NCBI GenBank assembly: GCA_965218865.1
Contig: CBDCME010000072.1
Location: 1 to 19,770 of the forward strand
Reading direction: 5' to 3'
Source of the DNA: CBDCME01 sp965218865
GTDB taxonomy: Bacteria > Pseudomonadota > Alphaproteobacteria > JAAXGF01
Length of the DNA: 19,770 nucleotides
Shown here: piece after piece, positions 1-7,153 of the stretch
Numbering within the stretch: position 1 is the first letter of the stretch
Layout: each line of letters opens with the position of its first letter
Translations under genes and position numbers: made by a program
Notes under the pieces: generated by a model
Told to the model about the DNA's origin: nothing
What the model saw: only the letters and a program-made list of their open reading frames with translations
The model's database searches: none

Positions 1-562
1 CTGTCGAGGCGGCCGGCACCCGTTCCCCCGGCGGCTACCGATGGCCAACCGTAAACGCCGGCTGCCTGTCGGTGGATTCGGATCCGTATCGCCATTCTTA
101 CCCGCCTCTTACGCGCCGTTCGTCCCCACTCACGGCCCCCACAACCATCAAGGCCCTGAAAATCGCGGTGTTACCCCCTAATAATCATAATCCCGTAACC
201 CAAATTTCTCCTTTTCAGCGCTCATAACCCTCCGGAAATTAGAGCTTTCGCACGCCCGCGGATCGTCCGCAGTTGGAGCGATAGCGAAGCCCAGCAACCT
301 TGGTCACGGAGTCCTCAACATTGCAAAATAGCTCTTTGATCGAGACGCCGAAAACCTTGGAACACCGGGGGTCCCAACCGCCCCGATTACCATAATGGGA
401 ATTATGGGGCCTTCGTACGCGCAGTCCATTTTCCCGATTCGCCGCACACGGCCAATTTATTCGTCTGTTTCGACGCGCTAACAGACTACGGCGCCCCGCA
501 CTGAGTGACTCGGCGTCAGCGGAAAGCGACGATAGCAAACTTTCCTGGGCATCGGATCCAGT
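1..562. other. Left-edge stretch without a confident gene; possible decayed HTH fragment
   Basis: No convincing coding region was found. On the minus strand at 239-538 an open frame of about 99 codons contains the string SKVFGVSIKELF, which resembles the end of an XRE-type helix-turn-helix domain, but the rest of the frame does not look like that family. It may be a broken regulator or chance. Two short inverted repeats lie here: CCATAAT/ATTATGG at 390-396 and 401-407, and GTCTGTT/AACAGAC at 463-469 and 480-486. Neither is followed by a clear T tract. Confidence 0.3.
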
Positions 563-1624
563 TTACGGCGCGTACCAGCTGCCGCGGCCGGCGCCGTGGC
601 GGGTCAGGAGACCCTTTCCGGCAAGGTCCCGGGCGTGGTCCTTGATGGTGTTGCGGCTGGCGCCGGTGAGCCGGGCGGCGTCGGCGACGGTGAGGCGTCC
701 GCGATCATGGGCGAGATCCAAGATCATGACCGAGAGTTGGGGCAGATCGGCGAGGACGGACCGCTCGCGTTGGATCGTTTTTTCGAGACGGTTCTTGTGT
801 TCGCGTAGGGCCCCGAGAAAGTAGTCGATCCAGGGTTGCCAATTCGGCCGATCGGTCCGAAGAGTGGCTTGAGTCTGGCGCAGGGCCCGGGGATAGGCGT
901 CCCGGCTGTTCTCGAAGACGCCCTCGAGGGCGGCGTACGGGACGTAGGCGTAACCGGACCGCAATAGGAGAAGGGTCGTCAGAATTCGCGAGAGGCGGCC
1001 GTTGCCCTCCGTGAAGGGGTTGATCGCCAGAAACGCGGCCACGAAGACGGCAACGGCCAACAGGGGATGGAGGGGACCCTCGCGAAATTGGGTCCGTGTC
1101 CAGCCGACAAGCTCCGCCATGAAACCGGGCGTTTCGGCCGGCGTCGCGGTCCTGAACACGAAGCCCAGGCTTTCCCCGTCGGGTCCGAAGGCCTCGACGC
1201 GGTTCGGCAAGGTCTTGTATTCGCCACGGTGGCGGGCGTCCCGGTATCTCAGGAGCTCATGGTGGAGCCGTTTTATGGGGCCTTCGCCGAGATCGATGGT
1301 CCGCCAATTCGACCAGACCCCTTCCATCACCCTCGCGGTTCCGGCGACGTCCCGCTCGTCGTCCGTCTCCAAGGAACCGATCCCGCCAAGAACCCGCGCG
1401 ACCTCGCGGTCGTTAAGCCCGGACCCGTCGAGACGAGTCGACGCGCCGATGCCTTCGAGCGTCGCTCGCCGGCGCCATCGGGATAGCCGTTCCGGCGTGA
1501 TCCGCGCCAGTCCGCGCCAGGCCCCCTTGAATTCGTCGATGCCGGCGATCAGCGCCAGAATTTCATGGCTGATTATCATCCCTGACGTGTTGAGCGCCGC
1601 CCCCGCGCGTCCATCCAAATTCAT
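563..1624 (-). CDS. Fic/DOC-family protein with winged-helix C-terminus and altered catalytic motif
   Basis: Fic enzymes transfer AMP or another nucleotide moiety to protein hydroxyl groups. This 353-residue protein has the usual layout: an N-terminal helical region with an inhibitory-helix-like segment ASTRLDGSG (residues 61-69), the Fic core (about 115-230), and a C-terminal winged helix (about 310-350, DAARLTGASRNTIKDH). The core motif reads AINPFTEGNGRLSR at 200-213, so the invariant catalytic His is Asn202 (codon AAC at 1021-1019 on the minus strand). The rest of the anion-binding loop (EGNGR) is intact. The inhibitory Glu is Asp66. Asn at the base position should abolish or greatly weaken AMP transfer, so a regulatory or degenerate role is likely (inference). 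The start is uncertain: ATG 1624 lacks a clear ribosome site, and ATG 1579 (MIISHEIL) is an alternative. A 24-bp direct repeat flanks the start. No partner gene is adjacent. Confidence 0.88.
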   Translation of the reverse strand: MNLDGRAGAALNTSGMIISHEILALIAGIDEFKGAWRGLARITPERLSRWRRRATLEGIGASTRLDGSGLNDREVARVLGGIGSLETDDERDVAGTARVMEGVWSNWRTIDLGEGPIKRLHHELLRYRDARHRGEYKTLPNRVEAFGPDGESLGFVFRTATPAETPGFMAELVGWTRTQFREGPLHPLLAVAVFVAAFLAINPFTEGNGRLSRILTTLLLLRSGYAYVPYAALEGVFENSRDAYPRALRQTQATLRTDRPNWQPWIDYFLGALREHKNRLEKTIQRERSVLADLPQLSVMILDLAHDRGRLTVADAARLTGASRNTIKDHARDLAGKGLLTRHGAGRGSWYAP

Positions 1625-1680
1625 CCATTTAAAGATTTATCGTATTTTGTCTTATCCGTCCACCCATTTTCATCCATTTA
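1608..1680. repeat. Imperfect 24-bp direct repeat over the fic start
   Basis: Two 24-bp copies at 1608-1631 and 1657-1680 match at 21 of 24 positions, and share a perfect 12-mer TTCATCCATTTA (1620-1631 and 1669-1680). They are 49 bp apart, between or beside AT-rich sequence, and overlap the likely start of the Fic gene on the minus strand. Iteron-like sites at a start codon suggest an operator, perhaps for the protein's own winged helix (inference). Confidence 0.55.
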
Positions 1681-1806
1681 GGCAGGTGCGCGGGCAAACA
1701 GACGGCGGCGCTATTTCTTGCAGGGTCCGTTACGAATCGGTGAGGCCGTCCCGTTGCCGTTGTTTGAGGCGGGACAAATCGTCGTCTTCCTCGGCCGGAG
1801 GTGGTT

Positions 1807-2010
1807 TCACCGGCGCGGCCGCCGGAGGGGGGCTATCCTCTGCCTGAGCGCGGTAATTTTTTGGGCCTTGAGGTTGTCCTTGGTCTGGAGCAAGCGGAGC
1901 GCTTCCCGGATCACCTCGCTGTTCGAGGCGTAGGCGCCCGACCGCACCCGTTGCCTTATCATCTCGGCGAGTTCATGGGGCAGCGTAATGCTCAGTTTCT
2001 CCGCGGTCAT
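1807..2010 (-). CDS. ParD-like ribbon-helix-helix antitoxin, probable frameshifted C-terminus
   Basis: Residues 1-50 (MTAEKLSITLPHELAEMI, then RSGAYASNSEVIREALRLL) match the ParD/CopG ribbon-helix-helix antitoxins of type II systems. These bind DNA as dimers through the N-terminal beta strand and neutralise a ParE-type toxin with the C-terminal tail. The ATG at 2010 is chosen because GGAGG (2019-2023) lies 8 nt upstream; a TTG at 2025 is in frame but overlaps that site. The frame ends early, after RIAPLRRPRR. One extra C in the six-C run at 1826-1831 would instead continue through a Pro-rich then acidic segment to LKQRQRDGLTDS and a TAA at 1730-1732, a more natural tail. No toxin gene follows on the minus strand before the Fic gene, so this is an orphan or degraded module, or it may be paired with a toxin elsewhere. 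Confidence 0.75.
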   Translation of the reverse strand: MTAEKLSITLPHELAEMIRQRVRSGAYASNSEVIREALRLLQTKDNLKAQKITALRQRIAPLRRPRR

Positions 2011-2090
2011 GATCCCGTCCTCCAAGGTGTCGAAGCTCGCGGCGCGGAGATTGGCGCCAAACCCGGTCGCGGGCTTCCGAGTAGCATAAA

Positions 2091-2120
2091 ATCATACTCT
2101 CGGAAAACCGGCCTTGTCGA
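2091..2120 (-). promoter_or_regulatory. Candidate sigma70 promoter for the antitoxin gene
   Basis: On the minus strand TCGACA (2120-2115) and TATGAT (2096-2091) are separated by 18 nt, each one base from consensus. A perfect 10-bp palindrome TTGGCGCCAA (2051-2060) lies between this promoter and the start codon at 2010. That fits the autoregulation typical of ribbon-helix-helix antitoxins (inference). Confidence 0.5.
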
Positions 2121-2156
2121 CCGCCCCGGGGGGCCGATCGTCTCGCGGCCGCTGAT

Positions 2157-2603
2157 CTACGGCGTAACGCCGGCTTGGCCCGCGGCGCGAACTTCGCGCC
2201 AGAGCTGGCCGACGCCGGCGCCGATGACGTTGCCGACGACGGCGGCATCCCAGAGGCGTCCGAGGAGCGGCGGCAACTGGTCGAGAAGGCCGAACCAGAT
2301 CATCGCCGCGACGATGACGAACGAGAGCAGCGTATCGCCGGCGAGGAAGATGTTTTCCCACCGTTTCCGGCGCCGGTCGATCAGCCGGCCCGTGTTCGAG
2401 AGCAGGCAATGCCCGACCCAATTGGGCCGCGGCAACGAGATCAGGTTCAACAGCGCGTCGGCCGCGCCCCAGGCGAAGACGAGGACGCCGAGCCCCGGGC
2501 CGACGTGATCGAGGAGGACCCAGCCGGCCGCCATTTTGAAAACCGCGAAAGGGAGGCCGACCAGGGCCACGTCCCACAAGCGTTCATTGAAGCTGCGTTT
2601 CAT
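2157..2603 (-). CDS. Polytopic membrane protein of unknown function
   Basis: A 148-residue protein from ATG 2603 (MKRSFNERLWDV), chosen because GCGAGG lies 8 nt upstream; the frame extends upstream without support. Four hydrophobic segments are visible: WDVALVGLPFAVFKMAAGW (about 10-28), GLGVLVFAWGAADALLNLI (about 37-57), a third at about 87-108 (LAGDTLLSFVIVAAMIWFGL) and DAAVVGNVIGAGVGQLW near the end. A short basic loop, RLIDRRRKRW, lies between helices 2 and 3. I do not recognise the family. It is downstream of and co-directional with rnhA (115 bp gap) and could be read from the same transcript. The intact frame and GC-rich codon use fit a native gene. Confidence 0.65.
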   Translation of the reverse strand: MKRSFNERLWDVALVGLPFAVFKMAAGWVLLDHVGPGLGVLVFAWGAADALLNLISLPRPNWVGHCLLSNTGRLIDRRRKRWENIFLAGDTLLSFVIVAAMIWFGLLDQLPPLLGRLWDAAVVGNVIGAGVGQLWREVRAAGQAGVTP

Positions 2604-2718
2604 CCTCGTTGCCTCGCGTTTTGGGGGCGAGGAATCGCTTCCCTCCCGAGCCGGCCAGAAACGGCGCGAGTGCTTCCCCATATCTTCGAGTGCCTAGCGG
2701 GCCTTGGCGATCCCTGGT

Positions 2719-3174
2719 TCATGATCCGTTTTGGGTCATGCCCTGGCGGGCCAAGGCGTCGGCGCGTTCGTTGTCGGTGTCGCCGGCGTGGCCCTTGACC
2801 CATCGCCAGTCGATGACGTGTCGGTCCTGGGCCTCGTCGAGTAGGCGCCACAGATCGGCGTTCTTGACGTCCTTTTTAGCGCTGGTTTTCCAGCCGGCGC
2901 GTTTCCAGTTGGGCAACCAGGTCGTAACGCCATCCCTGAGGTAGCGGCTGTCGGTATGCAAGCACACCCGCGTTGGCCGCTTGAGCGCCTCCAGGGCTCG
3001 AATGGCGGCCATGATTTCCATCCGGTTGTTGGTCGTCCAGGCCTCGCCGCCGCACAGTTCGCGTTCGCGGCCGCGGTAGCGCAGGACGGCGCCCCAGCCG
3101 CCGGGACCCGGATTGCCGGCGCAGGCGCCGTCGGTATAGATGTGGACGATCCCGTCGTTTTGGCCGCCCACCAT
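2719..3174 (-). CDS. rnhA: Ribonuclease HI
   Basis: Cleaves the RNA strand of RNA-DNA hybrids in the cytoplasm, removing primers and R-loops. At 151 residues it has the normal size for RNase HI. The carboxylates and His of the active site are all visible: Asp15 (YTDG), Glu53 (NNRMEI), Asp75 (HTDS), His129 (VKGHAG) and Asp139 (ERADALA). The basic handle region (LPNWKRAGWKTSAKKDVKN, about 87-105) is also present. The ATG at 3174 shares its A with the thrB stop (TGATG), so translation is probably coupled to thrB. The open frame continues upstream to 3444, but that part is only the shadow of thrB. The thrB-rnhA order is common in alphaproteobacteria. Confidence 0.97.
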   Translation of the reverse strand: MVGGQNDGIVHIYTDGACAGNPGPGGWGAVLRYRGRERELCGGEAWTTNNRMEIMAAIRALEALKRPTRVCLHTDSRYLRDGVTTWLPNWKRAGWKTSAKKDVKNADLWRLLDEAQDRHVIDWRWVKGHAGDTDNERADALARQGMTQNGS

Positions 3175-4136
3175 CAGGTCAATCCGTACGCCGAAGGACC
3201 GCGAACCCCCTGGTGAAACCGGAGCTTGCGCAAATATTCCAACGGATCCTTGGGCTTCACCAGGGCGCCCTCGACCTGGTTGAGCCAGTCGTAAAGGCGG
3301 GTCAGCAGGAACCGAACCGCGGCGCCGCGCGCGAGCATCGGCAGCGCCTCGAGCTCGCTGATCGAAAGCGGCCGCACGTCGCGGTAGGCCGACAACAGCT
3401 TTCGGGCCTTGGTGACGTTGAATTCGTCCGAACGCTCGAAACACCAGGCGTTGAGACAGACAGCAAGGTCGTACGCAAAATGATCGTTGCAGGCGAAATA
3501 GAAGTCGATCAACCCGGAAAGACGGTCGCCCTCGAAAAAGACGTTGTCGGGAAACAGATCGGCGTGGACGACCCCACTCGGCAGGTCGTCGGGCCAGTGG
3601 GATTCGAACAGCCGCAGCTCATCGGCAATGGTCGCGGCCAGGCCCGGCGCCACCTCGTCGGCGCGGGCCTGGCAAGCGGCGAAGAGCTCTTGCCAACCGG
3701 GGAGCGAGAGGGCGTTCGATCGGCGCCCAGGAAAATCACGGCCCGCAAGGTGCATGCTCGCCATGGCCTCGCCTAGCGCGGCGCAGTGCTCCGGCGTGAT
3801 CCTTCGCGGCCAGAAGCCCTTTAGAAAGCTGACGATCGCCGCGGGCCGTTCGCACAACACGCGCAAGGCCTCCCCGTCCCTTCCCGGGATCGGAGTCGGG
3901 CAGGGGACGCCGCGGCCGGCCAGATATTCCATCAGGGCGAGGAAAAACGGCAGGTCCTCGGGCACCACGCGTTTCTCGTACAAGGTCAGGATATAGGGGG
4001 CCCGCTCCGTCAGGAGCAGATAGTTGCTGTTCTCCACCCCTTCGGCGATGCCCTTGAACGAGGCCAAGGCACCGATGTCGTACTGAGAGAGAAAGGCGGT
4101 GATGTCTCCGTCCGTAACGTCCGTGTATACCGCCAT
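3174..4136 (-). CDS. thrB: Homoserine kinase, APH/ChoK-like type II ThrB
   Basis: Phosphorylates L-homoserine to O-phosphohomoserine in threonine synthesis. At 320 residues it matches this non-GHMP ThrB family, which has an aminoglycoside-phosphotransferase fold. Visible landmarks are the N-terminal opening MAVYTDVTDGDITAFLSQYD, the loop GIAEGVENSNYLL (29-41), the catalytic stretch GVVHADLFPDNVFF (188-201, with Asp193 and Asn198) and the metal-binding GLIDFYFACND (208-218, Asp211). ATG 4136 is preferred over the upstream in-frame ATG at 4199, because the intervening codons run into a palindromic repeat and the family starts with MAVYT. The stop overlaps the rnhA start. The ispH gene that often precedes thrB in relatives is absent; the repeat element sits there instead. 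Confidence 0.96.
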   Translation of the reverse strand: MAVYTDVTDGDITAFLSQYDIGALASFKGIAEGVENSNYLLLTERAPYILTLYEKRVVPEDLPFFLALMEYLAGRGVPCPTPIPGRDGEALRVLCERPAAIVSFLKGFWPRRITPEHCAALGEAMASMHLAGRDFPGRRSNALSLPGWQELFAACQARADEVAPGLAATIADELRLFESHWPDDLPSGVVHADLFPDNVFFEGDRLSGLIDFYFACNDHFAYDLAVCLNAWCFERSDEFNVTKARKLLSAYRDVRPLSISELEALPMLARGAAVRFLLTRLYDWLNQVEGALVKPKDPLEYLRKLRFHQGVRGPSAYGLT

Positions 4137-4145
4137 CGCGCACTT

Positions 4146-4249
4146 ACAGTCTGTTCGAAAACTTGCGGCACCGGCCCTCTCCCCCTCCCGGCCACCCATA
4201 TCAGCATACGCCTAGGGGTGGCCGGGAGGGGGAGAGGGTCGGAACAGAC
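4146..4249. repeat. Palindromic extragenic element (MITE/REP-like) upstream of thrB
   Basis: A perfect 23-bp inverted repeat (4175-4197 and 4216-4238, C-rich arm CCCTCTCCCC...) encloses an 18-nt loop. Outer arms GTCTGTTC (4149-4156) and GAACAGAC (4242-4249) are also complementary, so the whole ~100 bp folds into one long hairpin; the left arm carries about 15 extra bases. The left end (4146-4176) recurs at 8414-8444 with 2 mismatches in 31, showing it is a dispersed repeat. It lies in the thrB leader and lacks a T tract, so terminator function is unlikely. Confidence 0.75.
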
Positions 4250-4255
4250 GCCACA

Positions 4256-4275
4256 AAATGCGCGGAAGCGCATTT
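4256..4275. other. Perfect 8-bp hairpin with GGAA tetraloop
   Basis: AAATGCGC (4256-4263) and GCGCATTT (4268-4275) pair perfectly around GGAA. In the plus-strand RNA this is a GNRA tetraloop. It directly follows the palindromic element and is not followed by a T run. Its role is unknown. Confidence 0.45.
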
Positions 4276-4652
4276 CCGAAGGGACACTCAGGCCGTCACG
4301 CCCCGTTGAAAGCCGTGAAAGGCGCCGCTTTCTTGCCCCTTCCCGCGACGATATCCGCCTCCCCGACAGCGTGCAAGGGCGTTGGAACCTATCCACGTCC
4401 AGCGCAAGGGGGAAGGAACCATCTGGCATCTTCGATTGACTTCGGTTCAGATGACTGTACCGTTGAACGAAATCTTTACGCGGGCCTCTCTTCGTGGATT
4501 GGGCTCGCCGATATCGGTTCCGAGCCCCCCTACCCTATGATATTCTGTTGAAGCTCGATAGGCGGTTGGATCGATTCCGGCCCCTGGCGACACTGGATTA
4601 ACCATCTGGCACGAGGATCAGGCCGCTGCCGCGAGTTACGGAATGTAAGGAC
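4276..4652. other. Non-coding leader upstream of the FKBP gene
   Basis: About 380 bp with no believable gene on either strand. GGGCTCG/CGAGCCC (4501-4507 and 4521-4527) forms a hairpin whose loop contains the palindrome CCGATATCGG. A TATGAT at 4536-4541 could be a -10 box but has no good -35 partner. The stretch presumably holds the promoter and 5' leader of the FKBP gene. Confidence 0.4.
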
Positions 4653-5408
4653 ATGAGACAAGTGGCGGCCGGCAATACGGTCCGCGTGCATTATGTGGGC
4701 ACGCTCGCCGACGGCACCGGATTCGCGAGCTCGGTCGAAGGCGGACCGATCGAGGTGACGGTCGGCGGTGATCAGGTCGTCGCGGGCTTTGAGGCGGCTC
4801 TTCTCGGCATGGCCGAGGACGACACGAAAAGCCTGACCCTGGCGCCGAAAGACGCGTACGGGTTGCACGATCCCCGCCTCGTGCACATGGACGAGCGGGC
4901 CCGCATACCGATCGATCTGAAAGTCGGCGCCGCGCTTCAGGCGACCAACCCTGGTGGTCATTTTGTCCGACCGCTGGTTGTCGAACTCGACCCGGAAACC
5001 GCAACGCTGGATGCCAACCATCCCCTAGCCGGCAAGACGCTGACTTTCAAATTGGAACTCGTTGGTTTCGTCGGGACGGATCCCCCGCCTGAGGAAATTG
5101 CCACGGAAATTGCTCCCACCCCTACCGCGGTTCCCTGGGCGCCGCACCCGACCGACCCTCTCGTTTTCACGAAACTCCCTTCGTTGTGCCCAAAGTGCAA
5201 AAAAGAGGGGTGTTTCGTTCGAAAAGCCAAATACGATCACTACGGCGAAACCATTTATCGGTGCACGCACGGTTGCCGGGCCAGCCCCTATCCAGTTTGG
5301 AACAATTCCCGCGATCCGACGTTTCATTTCGCTGAATTCAAGTGTACGAATGAAGATGGGATTATGAACACCGTCGTATCGGAGGCTTGGGAAGAGTATT
5401 ATATTTGA
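4653..5408 (+). CDS. SlyD-like FKBP peptidyl-prolyl isomerase with six-cysteine C-terminal domain
   Basis: Residues 1-145 are a SlyD-type FKBP, which isomerises Xaa-Pro bonds and acts as a folding chaperone. Visible parts are VRVHYVGTLADGTGF (10-24), GFEAALLGMAEDDTKSLTL (45-63), PKDAYG (65-70), an insert-in-flap region (about 72-115) and the diagnostic NHPLAGKTLTF (122-132). After a Pro-rich linker (143-170) comes a tail with Cys179, Cys182, Cys187, Cys204, Cys208 and Cys231 (CPKCKKEGC, YRCTHGC), which looks like a zinc ribbon or other metal site. SlyD proteins often have His/Cys-rich metal-binding tails, but this one is a structured-looking ~75-residue domain. ATG 4653 has AAGGA close by, so the ribosome site is imperfect. 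The total of 251 aa is longer than usual for SlyD. The function of the tail is unknown. Confidence 0.88.
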   Translation: MRQVAAGNTVRVHYVGTLADGTGFASSVEGGPIEVTVGGDQVVAGFEAALLGMAEDDTKSLTLAPKDAYGLHDPRLVHMDERARIPIDLKVGAALQATNPGGHFVRPLVVELDPETATLDANHPLAGKTLTFKLELVGFVGTDPPPEEIATEIAPTPTAVPWAPHPTDPLVFTKLPSLCPKCKKEGCFVRKAKYDHYGETIYRCTHGCRASPYPVWNNSRDPTFHFAEFKCTNEDGIMNTVVSEAWEEYYI

Positions 5409-5661
5409 ACACCAATAACGTCGTATTCATTAAATGATATCCGAGGCATAAATGGGTATGCTAGTGTCGATATCGGCATCTACCTAAACGCACGGAGGGG
5501 CGGATCGGTGGGCCGACGAACGATTCGCGTAAAAAGGGACGTGGAATTGGAACCAGCCGATTCCGTACGGCCCATTTCGACGATACCGCGATTTCCATCG
5601 TGATCCGGTATCCGAATCATTCTTGCCTGGGAGTCGAGATGCCCGGATCGGGAAACCCGCG

Positions 5662-6102
5662 ATGACAAGTGGAACAGCGAGACGTTGGCGGATGGGCCTC
5701 TCCCCCGTTTTCGTTCTCTTTATTTTGTTGGTGGCGGCACTGTCGGCCGACGCGAAGAATTATCGGAGGGAACGCACCTGGTATGATCCGAACGTGGTGA
5801 CCGAGTGGCTCAAGGAGGTCGAGACCGCGGTGCGCGTTCACGCGGACCCTCTACAGCGAGCGATCGCCTGTCGGGTACCGTACGGGAATGTTTCGGTCGA
5901 GTCCGTGGCGCTCGCGACGGAACACACCAAGCACCAGATCATTTACGCCGCGACGAATCTTCGGGACAGGGGTTTGGTAAAATTCATATTCAACGGGCCC
6001 TACCCCACAATCGTACCGGCCAATGAGAGATCCCGCGAATTGATGCGTAAATGGGCCGAACAATGGTGCGTGAGCGACGACAAATGCGACGTTAGCAAAT
6101 AG
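5662..6102 (+). CDS. Small exported protein with winged-helix-like domain
   Basis: A 146-residue protein from ATG 5662 (MTSGTARRW). Residues 4-31 form a signal peptide: basic start, hydrophobic core GLSPVFVLFILLVAAL, and likely cleavage after SADA. The mature part has an amphipathic stretch (WLKEVETAVRVH) and then VSVESVALATEHTKHQIIYAATNLRDRGLVKF (about 77-108), which reads like the helix-turn-helix and recognition helix of a MarR-like winged helix. It is followed by a wing-like FNGPYPTIVPA. Three Cys are present (70, 136, 142); in the periplasm two could form a disulfide. DNA binding outside the cytoplasm is unlikely, so the fold is probably used for something else. Earlier TTG 5623 is in frame but has less support. 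It is unrecognised beyond the fold resemblance. The IS1595 element begins 31 bp after the stop. Confidence 0.7.
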   Translation: MTSGTARRWRMGLSPVFVLFILLVAALSADAKNYRRERTWYDPNVVTEWLKEVETAVRVHADPLQRAIACRVPYGNVSVESVALATEHTKHQIIYAATNLRDRGLVKFIFNGPYPTIVPANERSRELMRKWAEQWCVSDDKCDVSK

Positions 6103-6125
6103 TATTAATAAGCTGCGGACGATTA

Positions 6126-6133
6126 AATAAATT
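6126..6133. repeat. Left 8-bp target duplication of the IS1595 element
   Basis: AATAAATT here is repeated exactly at 7154-7161, directly outside the two IS ends. The 8-bp length is the family norm. Confidence 0.88.
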
Positions 6134-7153
6134 CGTGATTACGCACTTTCCTCCGAGGATTTGGTATGGTACAAAAAGTGAACATCCGGTGGTTTTTCAG
6201 GAGGTTTGCGATGTCGAGGAATGCGGTTCAGTTGGGGTTGAGTTTGGGGCGGTTTCGTGAACTTAGCGAGGAGAAATGTCGGGCGGTGGTATTCGGCTGG
6301 CGCTGGCCGAAGGGTTTTGTTTGTCCCCGCTGTGCCGGTGATCGCTACAGCGAGCACAAGAGTCGGCGGCTGTATCAGTGCAGCGGCTGCCATTACCAGG
6401 TGTCGTTGACGGCGGGGACGATCTTTCATGCGACCCACCTGGCGCTGATCGTATGGTTCGAGGCCCTCTACCTGATCAGCCAGTCGAAGAAAGGGATTTC
6501 CAGCCTCGAATTGGGGCGCCGGCTCGGGGTCAGCTACAATACGGCGTGGAAGATGCATCACAAACTGATGCAGGTGATGCTTGAACGCGAGGAAAACAAG
6601 CCGCTGGGCGGCGAGGGCAAGCGGATCGAGATCGACGACGCCTATCTGGGGGGCGCCCGGCGCGGCGGTAAGCGGGGCCGTGGCGCACCCGGCAAAACGC
6701 CTTTCGTGGCCGCCGTGGAAACCACCGCCGAGGGTCGGCCGCACCGGCTCAAGCTCACCCGGGTGAAGGGCTTCCGCAAGGCAGAGATCGAGAAAATGTC
6801 GCGCCGCGTCTTGACCCCGGGAAGCACCGTCGTCAGCGACGGCCTGAGCTGCTTCACCGCCGTCACCGCGGCTGGCTGCAGCCATTATCCCGCCGTTACC
6901 GGCAGCGGACCCCAGGCCGCCAAATGGGCCGCCTTCAAATGGGTCAATACGACCCTCGGTAACGTCAAGAACAGCCTCCGCGGGACCCCATCCGTCCCAA
7001 GCACGCACCGCGATACCTGGCCCAGTTCGAATACCGCTTCAATCGCCGCTACCGCCTGGACGAGATGATCCCCCGCCTCGCCTGGGCCGCCCTACGTACC
7101 CCGCCCATGCCCTACAACCTCCTCAAACTCGCGGAGCAAAGTGCGTAATCAGG
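6134..7153 (+). mobile_element. IS1595-family insertion sequence with intact ends
   Basis: A 1,020-bp element. The left end CGTGATTACGCACTTTCCTC and the reverse complement of the right end CCTGATTACGCACTTTGCTC match except at two positions, giving terminal inverted repeats of about 22 bp. The 8-bp duplication AATAAATT flanks it. The ends look functional, but the transposase is frameshifted, so it could move only with help in trans. A second, solo right end of the same element type lies at 9296-9347. Confidence 0.93.
6211..7148 (+). pseudogene. IS1595-family transposase, frameshifted
   Basis: DDE transposase with an N-terminal zinc ribbon (CPRCAGDRY...YQCSGCHYQ) and the catalytic region IEIDDAYLGGARRGGKRG, then VVSDGLSCF and WVNTTLGNVKNSLRGT. 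ATG 6211 is preferred because GGAGG lies 6 nt upstream. At about 6985-6990 the frame is lost: after LRGT the protein continues as SVPSTHRDTW to a stop near 7068, whereas the expected C-terminus (IRPKHAPRYLAQFEYRFNRR... NLLKLAEQSA) continues in another frame to TAA 7146-7148. Comparison with the usual GTYHA-type junction suggests a deletion of about 7 nt (inference). The natural stop lies inside the right inverted repeat. Confidence 0.9.

Noticed and set aside
1730..2025. Complete toxin-antitoxin pair
   Set aside because: No ParE-like or other toxin frame lies on either side of the antitoxin; the Fic protein is about 100 bp away with its own start and is not a usual ParD partner.
3175..3444. 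N-terminal extension of RNase HI
   Set aside because: The extension is the antisense-like shadow of thrB codons. The TGATG overlap start gives the normal 151-residue enzyme.
4175..4238. 23-bp inverted repeat as a rho-independent terminator
   Set aside because: No T tract follows on either strand, the loop is 18 nt, it lies in the thrB leader, and its flank recurs elsewhere, so a repeat element explains it better.
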